64,000 nt of DNA from Candidatus Margulisiibacteriota bacterium (lineage in GTDB: Bacteria > Margulisbacteria > WOR-1 > JAKLHX01 > JBAZKV01): assembly GCA_041650635.1 (NCBI GenBank), contig JBAZKV010000006.1, positions 1 to 64,000 on the forward strand, given 5' to 3'. The notes beneath the pieces were generated by a model. It was not told the origin of the DNA. It saw nothing but the letters and a program-made list of their open reading frames with translations, and did not search any database. Positions 50,172 to 56,709 of the stretch are shown here, piece after piece. Each line of letters opens with the position of its first letter. The stretch's first letter is position 1. A program made the position numbers and the translations under genes.

Positions 50172-50393
50172 ATGTCAGCTGGTTCCAACTTATCTGTTTC
50201 TAGCAATAACAAGCACGGCCTTTCGTTCGATCCCAACGGGGGAGTATCGGCTATAAGGACCGGAGGGAACATAGATATCTCAGGACTTGCCCTGAAGGGT
50301 GTGGATGCCAACAGCAACAAAGAGAACAGGATCACCCAGATAGCCCACGCCGCGCTCGGAAATATTGGTAATAATGTCTACGAAATAGCCTAA
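50172..50393 (+). CDS. Small uncharacterised protein, 73 aa
   Basis: A good GGGAGG site seven bases before the ATG supports translation. The product is rich in Ser, Asn and Gly with no cysteine, no signal peptide and no clear fold (SNLSVSSNNKHGLSFDPNGG; then VDANSNKENRITQIAHAAL). Its TAA interlocks with the stop of the large sensor kinase gene (CTAA at 50390-50393). It is divergent from clpC. Family unknown. Confidence 0.6.
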   Translation: MSAGSNLSVSSNNKHGLSFDPNGGVSAIRTGGNIDISGLALKGVDANSNKENRITQIAHAALGNIGNNVYEIA

Positions 50394-52630
50394 GCGGTCT
50401 TTTCTATCGGCAGCATAATAATAAAAGTCGTCCCTTTCCCAACCTCGCTTCTTACCTTTATAGTTCCTTTATGCTCTTCGATTATCCTCAAGGTTATAGG
50501 CAGTCCCATACCTGTCCCGCTGGATTTAGTGGTGTAAAAAGGATCGAAGATATTTTTCAGGTCTTCTTCTTTTATTCCGGAGCCGCTGTCCGATATCTCG
50601 ACAAACACGGTCGGAATGGTATTCTCGTTGGTCTGGGACCCGTTCTTTTTTATTGATACAAAACCTCCCTTTGTGATCTTGCCGAGTTTTATCACCTCGC
50701 CGACATCCGTCTTTATTATAAGCTCGCCTCCGTTGGCCATTGCCTGCGAAGCGTTAAGTATTATATTGAGGAACGCCTGGGACAGCTGCGAGGGATCGGC
50801 ATTTATCTCCGGCAGTTTGGCGAACTTTGTCGTTATTCTTATATTGTTCTTCCTGAACTGGTTCTCCAAAAGGTCAAGGACCTCTTCGAGCACCGAATTG
50901 GGGTTGGTCGGCTTGAACTCCGGTTTTGAAGGTTTGCCGAACTTCAGCAGGTTCTCGGCTATCTTATTGATCTTTTCTATCTCAACGGGAACTATGGCGG
51001 AAAACTTGTCCCTAAAGTCCTTGTCCTCCCATTTAAGCGGGATGAGCTGGGTAAAGGTCCTTAGCGCGACCAGAGGATTCTTTATTTCATGGGCCATTCC
51101 CGCCGACATCGTGCCCAGGGCAGCCAGTTTTTCGGAGGCTATCAGGTGGTCCTGAGTTTCTTTTAATTCGGCCGTCATTTTGTTGAAGGCCCCGGCAAGC
51201 CGGCCTATTTCATCAAGGGAACCGGTCTTAATTTTATAATTGAGGTTCCCTTTCCTTATCGCCTCTGTGCCGGAAATGACCTCGCTGATCGAGGCCTCTA
51301 TACTTTTTGCAAAAAACAGCCCAGCAGTGGTCGCGATAAGTATGCCCATTATCACAAAGGCCAGCGAATTGGTCTCCACTTTCCTGATCTCAAAATAAGC
51401 CTGTGAGGCCGGCTCCGACACCGCCACTACCCAGCCCAGCTTGCTTATAGGCAGGAACGAACCTACCATCCTGTCCCCGTCCTTGCCCAAAAAATCCCCC
51501 CCCGCCCTGGAGCCAGAAAGCGCTTCTCTGATATACGGAAGATCGTTCATGCTTTCTCTCTCAAGGGCCCTTTTTTCGTCGGGATGCGCAACTATCTTCC
51601 CTTCCGAATCCACCACATATATTATCCTGTTCTGGGCATAGCTGAGTTCTTCCACAGAGTATTGGATCCTTTTGATCAAACCGGCCATATTGTTCTCGCT
51701 GTCGATGTAATAATTGACCTTGTCAACCACTCCCAGAGCTATCTGGTTGTCTGTCTCGATAATGGCCTTTAGCAAAGACGCTCTTGAAACAGCTATAGTG
51801 GCCAGGGTGGTAGCCTCCACAATTATCACTATCAGCACCACAAAGATGAGCACTAACTTGAACAGTATTTTTGTGCGCAAAAAATTGAGGGGCTTAAGGG
51901 CAAGATCGTCGGTCGGCGGGATAAGGTTGCCCAGCAGGAACATTGAAAAAGCAAAAAGGGCTATCACCCAGGACAAAAGAAGGTACAGGCTTGCTCCGTA
52001 AGAAACATAGAACACTGTAAGGATGTATGCTGCCGCTATGGCAACGGAAGAGATCCCGCACAGGTATTCTATATTCTTCTCTTTCTGGTCCTTTGATCTA
52101 AGGGTCCTTATCAGATAATTCATTCCCAGAAGGGCCCAGATGCCTGTCCAAAGCACCCTGATCGGCAGCATTGCCGCAGATTCTATGGCGGGCTCTATGA
52201 CATCGAACCTGTAGGCAAGGCTCACCGGGGTAGAAATGAGAAGATATCCGGTATAGGCAAGCGCCGCGGCCATGAGTGCGGCTGCCGTAAGCGACCTGTA
52301 TTTGAACTTTTCACAGGCAAACCTGAAAACAAAATAGACACAGATCAGCAGGCTCAAATAGACGGCCTTCTGCAAAAGCATAAGGGTCGAGAGCTGAGCC
52401 CCTATATTGAAGAGCATCTGTGAAGCAATCGTACCCACCACAAAAACCGTGAAAAAAAGGAATAGCAGCGAAAGATACAGATCTCCTTTTTCTCCTTTTT
52501 CCAGGAACCTTCGGAAGAGAACATATGACCCTACCGCAAGGATGCCGGAAGCGAATATCTCTACAAAGATGCTTATTATCGTGATCGTTGAGAACACTTT
52601 ACTGTGCTGCTCCTGCCGGCGCCTGCTCAC
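50390..52630 (-). CDS. Large membrane sensor histidine kinase (7TM + Cache + HAMP)
   Basis: The 746-aa protein has about seven N-terminal membrane helices (residues 15-245). A further helix (~262-280) follows, then an extracytoplasmic Cache-like domain (RIIYVVDSEGKIVAHPDEK; SFLPISKLGWVVAVSEP), another helix (~425), HAMP (RKGNLNYKIKTGSLDEIGRLAGAFN), HisKA with AHEIKNPLVALRTFTQL, and an HATPase with DSGSGI and GTGMGLPITLRI. The start is GTG 52630 inside the preceding gene; GTG 52597, one base after that gene's stop, is an alternative. It ends the envelope operon, so it may sense an outer-layer condition. No response regulator is present nearby. Confidence 0.88.
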   Translation of the reverse strand: MSRRRQEQHSKVFSTITIISIFVEIFASGILAVGSYVLFRRFLEKGEKGDLYLSLLFLFFTVFVVGTIASQMLFNIGAQLSTLMLLQKAVYLSLLICVYFVFRFACEKFKYRSLTAAALMAAALAYTGYLLISTPVSLAYRFDVIEPAIESAAMLPIRVLWTGIWALLGMNYLIRTLRSKDQKEKNIEYLCGISSVAIAAAYILTVFYVSYGASLYLLLSWVIALFAFSMFLLGNLIPPTDDLALKPLNFLRTKILFKLVLIFVVLIVIIVEATTLATIAVSRASLLKAIIETDNQIALGVVDKVNYYIDSENNMAGLIKRIQYSVEELSYAQNRIIYVVDSEGKIVAHPDEKRALERESMNDLPYIREALSGSRAGGDFLGKDGDRMVGSFLPISKLGWVVAVSEPASQAYFEIRKVETNSLAFVIMGILIATTAGLFFAKSIEASISEVISGTEAIRKGNLNYKIKTGSLDEIGRLAGAFNKMTAELKETQDHLIASEKLAALGTMSAGMAHEIKNPLVALRTFTQLIPLKWEDKDFRDKFSAIVPVEIEKINKIAENLLKFGKPSKPEFKPTNPNSVLEEVLDLLENQFRKNNIRITTKFAKLPEINADPSQLSQAFLNIILNASQAMANGGELIIKTDVGEVIKLGKITKGGFVSIKKNGSQTNENTIPTVFVEISDSGSGIKEEDLKNIFDPFYTTKSSGTGMGLPITLRIIEEHKGTIKVRSEVGKGTTFIIMLPIEKTA

Positions 52631-53195
52631 GCACCGTTATATTCGCTTTTGTCATAGAAAGCCAGCCTTTTTTATTGGCGACCGCAATAAGTATCTCTTT
52701 TTCTCCCGGAGGGGTCTTGGCGCTGATGCTGCTCTGGAGCGTAAAGACGCCGTCGTTGGGGGAGCCGTCGCCCCAAAGACCGTTGTCGACAAGTTTCATA
52801 TTGGATAGCCTTCCCAGGCTGGATATGTCAGCCCTGACATCTTTAATATCCGTTAGTCCGTTGGGATCTTCTACCTTGACAATGAGGTCAAAAACCGATA
52901 TCCCGTCGGCGTTGATCCTAGCCGGGGTTACTTTTACATACTTGATGACCGGTGCCATCGTTGCCCTGTTAAGCTGGACCAGATTGTAGCCGATCGCAAC
53001 ATTGAAGAGGTCTGAGATCTTCTTTTTCATGAAGTCCGTGGCGGAAAGCATAACAGCCATCTCTCCCTTGGTTATGTACTTTTCTTTCTTGTCCGGCTGC
53101 GGCGCGGCCAAAGCGGGGCCTTGAAACAGCAGCAATACGGCCAGCAGCGCCGCGGCAATTAAGACGACCGGCCTATTTCTATCTTTTAAGTTCAT
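52599..53195 (-). CDS. Exported protein with degenerate SLH and choice-of-anchor-X-like domain
   Basis: The 198-aa protein has a clear signal peptide ending ALA-AP (near 30) and a short SLH-like segment KYITKGEMAVML. Residues ~85-195 form a domain (SVFDLIVKVEDPNGLTDIKDVRADISSLG...LVDNGLWGDGSPNDGVFTLQ) closely resembling the C-terminal domains of the 551-aa protein upstream. Such domains are described as choice-of-anchor X. It is probably periplasmic or surface attached. ATG 53195 is preferred to TTG 53198. It lies in the same operon and overlaps the kinase gene. Confidence 0.75.
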   Translation of the reverse strand: MNLKDRNRPVVLIAAALLAVLLLFQGPALAAPQPDKKEKYITKGEMAVMLSATDFMKKKISDLFNVAIGYNLVQLNRATMAPVIKYVKVTPARINADGISVFDLIVKVEDPNGLTDIKDVRADISSLGRLSNMKLVDNGLWGDGSPNDGVFTLQSSISAKTPPGEKEILIAVANKKGWLSMTKANITVREQAPAGAAQ

Positions 53196-53964
53196 CAAAT
53201 TTCTTCAGGATCTCCATTCCTTCGGATTCCCTTATTCCTTCCTGTGGATGGAACTTCCCGTCCGCAAACGGTTTCATCAGTCCTATCTGAGCTACAGTTT
53301 TTATGTAAGGTGCGGACCAGGAATCGGCCGGGACATCCGGGAACGGGGCTCTGTCCACTCGAGCAAGGTCAAGCGAGCGGGCCCTGACCAGCCAGACAGC
53401 CAGCTCAGCCCTGGTTATCCTTTCTTCCGCTTCAAATTCCTTTTTTGCAGGGATCTGGATCACTCCTAGCGTTGCAAGTCCTTCCAGGGTCTGTTTCTTG
53501 CTCTCGGCCTTGGCCTTTTTCTGCTCCACGGCCTGTTTTTCTTTTTCCAGGCGCTCCTGCCTTGCAAGCAGCTCCTGCTTCTCCTTTTCAAGCCTTGCCT
53601 TTTCTGCTTCCGAAAGCTCTTTGGCCCTTTCTTTGTACGCTATTTCCGCCTGTTTTTTGACTACCTCGTCCTCTTTTTTCAGGACCGCTGATCTCTCCTG
53701 CTCAAGCCTTTTGAGTTCCGGTATCTTTACCGCGACCTTCCTTAACACACGCCTGGAAAAAGAGATCTTCTGTTTCTCATGTTCTCCCGTGATCTCTATC
53801 TTGTTCTTTCCAATATCAAGAGGCACTTCAACGGAAAATATGCCGTCGGAGGCGACATATACATCCAGGCCGTTGACCTTGGCCCTTACCCCCTTTGCCT
53901 CTCCGCTGACCAAGACCCTGTCATTTTCGGTAGAGGATTCGTCCTGCGGAGAGAACACCTTCAA
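53179..53964 (-). CDS. Coiled-coil and SLH-domain protein lacking its own signal peptide
   Basis: Residues 1-70 resemble a Glucodextran_B-type beta domain (DRVLVSGEAKGVRAKVNGLDVYV...FSVEVPLDIGKNKIEI). Residues 82-165 are a highly charged coiled coil (EKARLEKEKQELLARQERLE), and residues ~185-261 are SLH motifs (ERITRAELAVWLVRARSLD; FPDVPADSWSAPYIKTVAQIGLM). SLH domains act outside the cell, yet no signal peptide is encoded. The nominal start is TTG 53964, five bases after the beta-barrel gene, which ends in an A8 run in the other register; a -1 shift there would fuse the two. Otherwise it is an independent gene started from AAGG-TATTTG. Confidence 0.75.
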   Translation of the reverse strand: MKVFSPQDESSTENDRVLVSGEAKGVRAKVNGLDVYVASDGIFSVEVPLDIGKNKIEITGEHEKQKISFSRRVLRKVAVKIPELKRLEQERSAVLKKEDEVVKKQAEIAYKERAKELSEAEKARLEKEKQELLARQERLEKEKQAVEQKKAKAESKKQTLEGLATLGVIQIPAKKEFEAEERITRAELAVWLVRARSLDLARVDRAPFPDVPADSWSAPYIKTVAQIGLMKPFADGKFHPQEGIRESEGMEILKKFDELKR

Positions 53965-53969
53965 ATACC

Positions 53970-54944
53970 TTATCTTTTTTTTCTTTTGCCAGCCGATTCC
54001 TCGGGAACATAAGATGCGGAAAATACCAGGCTGCCTCCCGTGGTGATCGAAGGGTTCATGGCCGCATCCAGTCTCCAGCCGTTAAAAATAAAGCCGGCCC
54101 CAAGGGTCAAACCTGTTTCCACCGTTTTTACACTAAGCCTCTGGTCTATGCCCGTCCTCAGGAACAGGGATTCGTTGGGACTCCATTCCGCGCCGGCATG
54201 CAGGATCAGAGGTCTGGTCCCCGAAGAGATAGAACCTTCAAGGTCTGCGGCAAGCAGCAGGCTGCCGGGGTAAGAATATCCCAGGTATGAACTGTCCCCG
54301 AACACCCTTGCGCTTGTACCGCCTCTTACGACAAGAGGGATCCCTTCTGAGTCTCCGCTGTTCCAGACAATGCTTCCTCCTCCCATGGCGCCTTTTGGCA
54401 GCGCGTTCTGAAGAACGGCTCCCAGACTCAACCAGCTGTTGGGAAAGGCAAGGACACTCAGGTCAAGGTCCCAGCCGGAACCGTTCTGTACAGAGACCGG
54501 GGTCTGCAGTTCTTCGTTAAGGAGCAGTTTGAGCCCGGCACCTATCGAATATCCCGGGAATTCTTTTGCATAGGTTATTGTGCCGTAGCTGTTCGAATTG
54601 GACACAAGCCCCCCCGGGGTGGAAAGGTCCTTGAACGACCTTGACACAAGCCCGAACCCGATGGTGCCTATATCGGTCGGATACACCTGCAGGATGGAGA
54701 GATTTTTTGCGTCCCTGAAAGAAAATGAGATCTCGCCAAGACCGGCCTGGGCCGCCGGATTATAAAAGACCGCGTTGCCGTCCTGAACTACAGCGGTAAA
54801 AGCGCCGCCCATCCCAAGAGGCCTGGCTCCTACAGAGATATCAAAAGCGTTGACCCCGTAGTCCGAAAGCGCAGCAGAAACCGCTGCCGGCGTAATCGCC
54901 GCCAGTACAGCAGCAAAAATCATGCGTGTCAGTGATCTGTTCAT
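53970..54944 (-). CDS. Outer-membrane beta-barrel protein (PorV/FadL-like)
   Basis: The 324-aa protein has a signal peptide (cleavage near AVSA-AL, 25) followed by ISVGARPLGMGGAFTAVVQDGNAVFYNPAAQAGLG, the plug-like N-terminus of PorV/UPF0164-type barrels. Many amphipathic strands with aromatic girdles follow. This implies an outer membrane. The C-terminus ends in KRKKR encoded by an A-rich run, instead of the usual terminal aromatic residue of a barrel, which hints that the chain may continue beyond the stop by frameshifting. It is preceded by the SLH protein gene (no gap) and followed by the SLH/coiled-coil ORF. Confidence 0.82.
   Translation of the reverse strand: MNRSLTRMIFAAVLAAITPAAVSAALSDYGVNAFDISVGARPLGMGGAFTAVVQDGNAVFYNPAAQAGLGEISFSFRDAKNLSILQVYPTDIGTIGFGLVSRSFKDLSTPGGLVSNSNSYGTITYAKEFPGYSIGAGLKLLLNEELQTPVSVQNGSGWDLDLSVLAFPNSWLSLGAVLQNALPKGAMGGGSIVWNSGDSEGIPLVVRGGTSARVFGDSSYLGYSYPGSLLLAADLEGSISSGTRPLILHAGAEWSPNESLFLRTGIDQRLSVKTVETGLTLGAGFIFNGWRLDAAMNPSITTGGSLVFSASYVPEESAGKRKKR
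53975..53982 (-). promoter_or_regulatory. Candidate slippage site (A8) at the barrel/SLH junction
   Basis: The transcript has eight consecutive A residues read in the barrel frame as AAA AAA A.., one codon before TAA. A -1 slip, by the ribosome on A-AAA-AAA or by RNA polymerase, enters the frame of the downstream ORF, which is open through to its TTG and beyond. A sequencing or assembly error in the A-run would look the same. Confidence 0.5.
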
Positions 54945-56600
54945 TTATAAAATATCCAGTTTTATCTGCCCTTCCGATGCTCCCCCCTTTTTGTCCCTGA
55001 CGACAACAGGAATGGGAACACTGGAACTTTTGATGCCGGACGGGACCCTGATCTCCTTCATGAATATGAGATCACCGCTCTTAACATCCCCGCTGGTCCC
55101 GTTGTCGACAAGGATCTCTTTGGAGGTCCCTCCAAGCGCCGAAAGATCTGCGCTTACAGATTCTATGTCAGAAGCCCCGTCCTGGTCCTCAACTCTTACG
55201 GCAAGGACAGCTGCCCCTCCCGGCCTTACGGCAAATGGATATGAGATACTGCTCAATATGATCGGGGGCCTGTTCAAGGCAAATACACGCAGCCTTGCTG
55301 TATCAGAAGAAGACAGCCCCCATTTGTTAACTGCCGCTACCTGTATGATTTTTGCTCCCGCGGGTATTTCCGTCCCTACCGGAAAAGTTAGAGAAAAGAT
55401 CCCATCCCCGGCAGCCGCATCCCCGTGGCTTTCGTCATCATACATGACAGCATCAGCCGGGCCTCCCAGCTGCCTCATGTCAGCCTTGACGACAACCACT
55501 TCTGGAGTGCCGACTTCAGATACCACCTTTGCGTAAAGACCCACCTTTGTAACCCCGTCGGCATAAACTGCATCCGGGCTTGCCTTTGCCGTGACAGCCG
55601 GGGCAATGTTAACCTCGCACAAGACCTTTTCGTCAAATCCTTTGCTCCAGTCATGAACAAGACTGATCTTGTTCCTGGCCTCTTTTATCCTTGAGATCAT
55701 GTTGGCGGCTTCCGCCCTTGTCATGTTCCTGTCAATATCGTACACCTTTGCCCTCTGGGAAATTCCTATGATATAACCTTCTTCAATGGCAGCTTGCAGG
55801 TTCTCTTTCTTAACCTGATCAAGGTAGGCTTCTATCGTATCCGACTGAGACTTTTCCAGGACCGGCTGTATGCCGACCGCTTTTGTCAGATAGTAGCCCG
55901 CATCCGATCTCGAAAGAGGTTCGTCGATCCCGAACAGACCTCCCGGCAGCGGATCCATATAGCCTTTGCCAAGGACGGCATAAATGTAAGGCGACCTCCA
56001 GTGCTCCGGAGGAACATCCGGCAGCAGAGTGTAGGAGAACTGGCCCAGCGGCAGGCCCTTTGCGCGGCAGAGCCAGGTGGCAAACTCTCCCCTGGTAACC
56101 AGTTCATCGGGCATAAAGCTGCCGTCGGGAAAAGCCTCAACGATCCCCGCCGTTGCCATTTCCGAAACGACCTTCCTGGCCCAGTGCAGCCTCCCAAGAT
56201 AGAGCTCTTCCATATCCGGATATTTTATTGTCCTGAGCATCCTGCTTTCCACTATCTGTTTTTTGCCCGATGCCTCCAGGGCGCTTATCCTGGCCAGGTT
56301 CTTTCCGCTCCTTAATATCAGCGCCGCTTCAAACCGTCCGTTCTCTTTTTGCGGGACCTTCCTGCCGTTGACTGTCAAAAGCACCGACCTGTTCGAGGGT
56401 TTGATCCTGCCCTGCAGCAGCACCAGGTCGCTTGAAGCCGTGTATTTTGCTGGAGGATGCTGAACAGTTATCACCTCAAGAGGCTTGTCAAGAGTAGTCT
56501 TTTTGGGCTTTGCGGCTAGACCGGGAGCCTGAAATAAAACCTGCACTGCAAGACCGCACACCGGCAGTGAAAATAAAAGGGCTGAAAACAGCTTTTTCAT
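54945..56600 (-). CDS. SLH-domain envelope protein with choice-of-anchor-X-like domains
   Basis: The 551-aa protein has a signal peptide (cleaved near APGLAA, 30) and a beta domain (~40-115: VLLQGRIKPSNRSVLLTVNGRKV). Three SLH repeats follow (~130-310: MATAGIVEAFPDGSFMPDELVTRGEFATWL; LPDVPPEHWRSPYIYAVLGKGYM; IGISQRAKVYDIDRNMTRAEAANMI). Two C-terminal immunoglobulin-like domains (~330-440 and ~445-551) contain LGGPADAVMYDDESHGD and LGGTSKEILVDNGTSGD. SLH in a diderm suggests tethering outer membrane to peptidoglycan polymers. The long upstream frame is not family-like; ATG 56600 sits seven bases from an extended -10. It heads a five-gene operon. Confidence 0.85.
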   Translation of the reverse strand: MKKLFSALLFSLPVCGLAVQVLFQAPGLAAKPKKTTLDKPLEVITVQHPPAKYTASSDLVLLQGRIKPSNRSVLLTVNGRKVPQKENGRFEAALILRSGKNLARISALEASGKKQIVESRMLRTIKYPDMEELYLGRLHWARKVVSEMATAGIVEAFPDGSFMPDELVTRGEFATWLCRAKGLPLGQFSYTLLPDVPPEHWRSPYIYAVLGKGYMDPLPGGLFGIDEPLSRSDAGYYLTKAVGIQPVLEKSQSDTIEAYLDQVKKENLQAAIEEGYIIGISQRAKVYDIDRNMTRAEAANMISRIKEARNKISLVHDWSKGFDEKVLCEVNIAPAVTAKASPDAVYADGVTKVGLYAKVVSEVGTPEVVVVKADMRQLGGPADAVMYDDESHGDAAAGDGIFSLTFPVGTEIPAGAKIIQVAAVNKWGLSSSDTARLRVFALNRPPIILSSISYPFAVRPGGAAVLAVRVEDQDGASDIESVSADLSALGGTSKEILVDNGTSGDVKSGDLIFMKEIRVPSGIKSSSVPIPVVVRDKKGGASEGQIKLDIL

Positions 56601-56607
56601 TGGGAAA

Positions 56608-56635
56608 ATTATAGCACAGGGACGGTGTTTTTCAA
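56608..56635 (-). promoter_or_regulatory. Promoter of the envelope operon
   Basis: On the minus strand TTGAAA is followed after 16 bases by TATAAT with TGC in front (extended -10). The ATG begins eight bases after the -10, so the transcript would be leaderless. The layout matches aroE closely (TGCTATAAT then TTCCC). Confidence 0.6.
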
Positions 56636-56674
56636 ATAAAAACGCCATGATCGGGCAAGGCATCTTAAGCCTTA

Positions 56675-56683
56675 TGCTATAAT
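56675..56683 (+). promoter_or_regulatory. Extended -10 promoter of smc
   Basis: TGCTATAAT lies 26 bases before the smc TTG, followed by AGGAGGAAGG. No -35 is recognised. In contrast to the gene on the other strand, this one has a normal leader and a strong ribosome site. Confidence 0.55.
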
Positions 56684-56709
56684 CTAAAATTAGGAGGAAG
56701 GATTTACCG

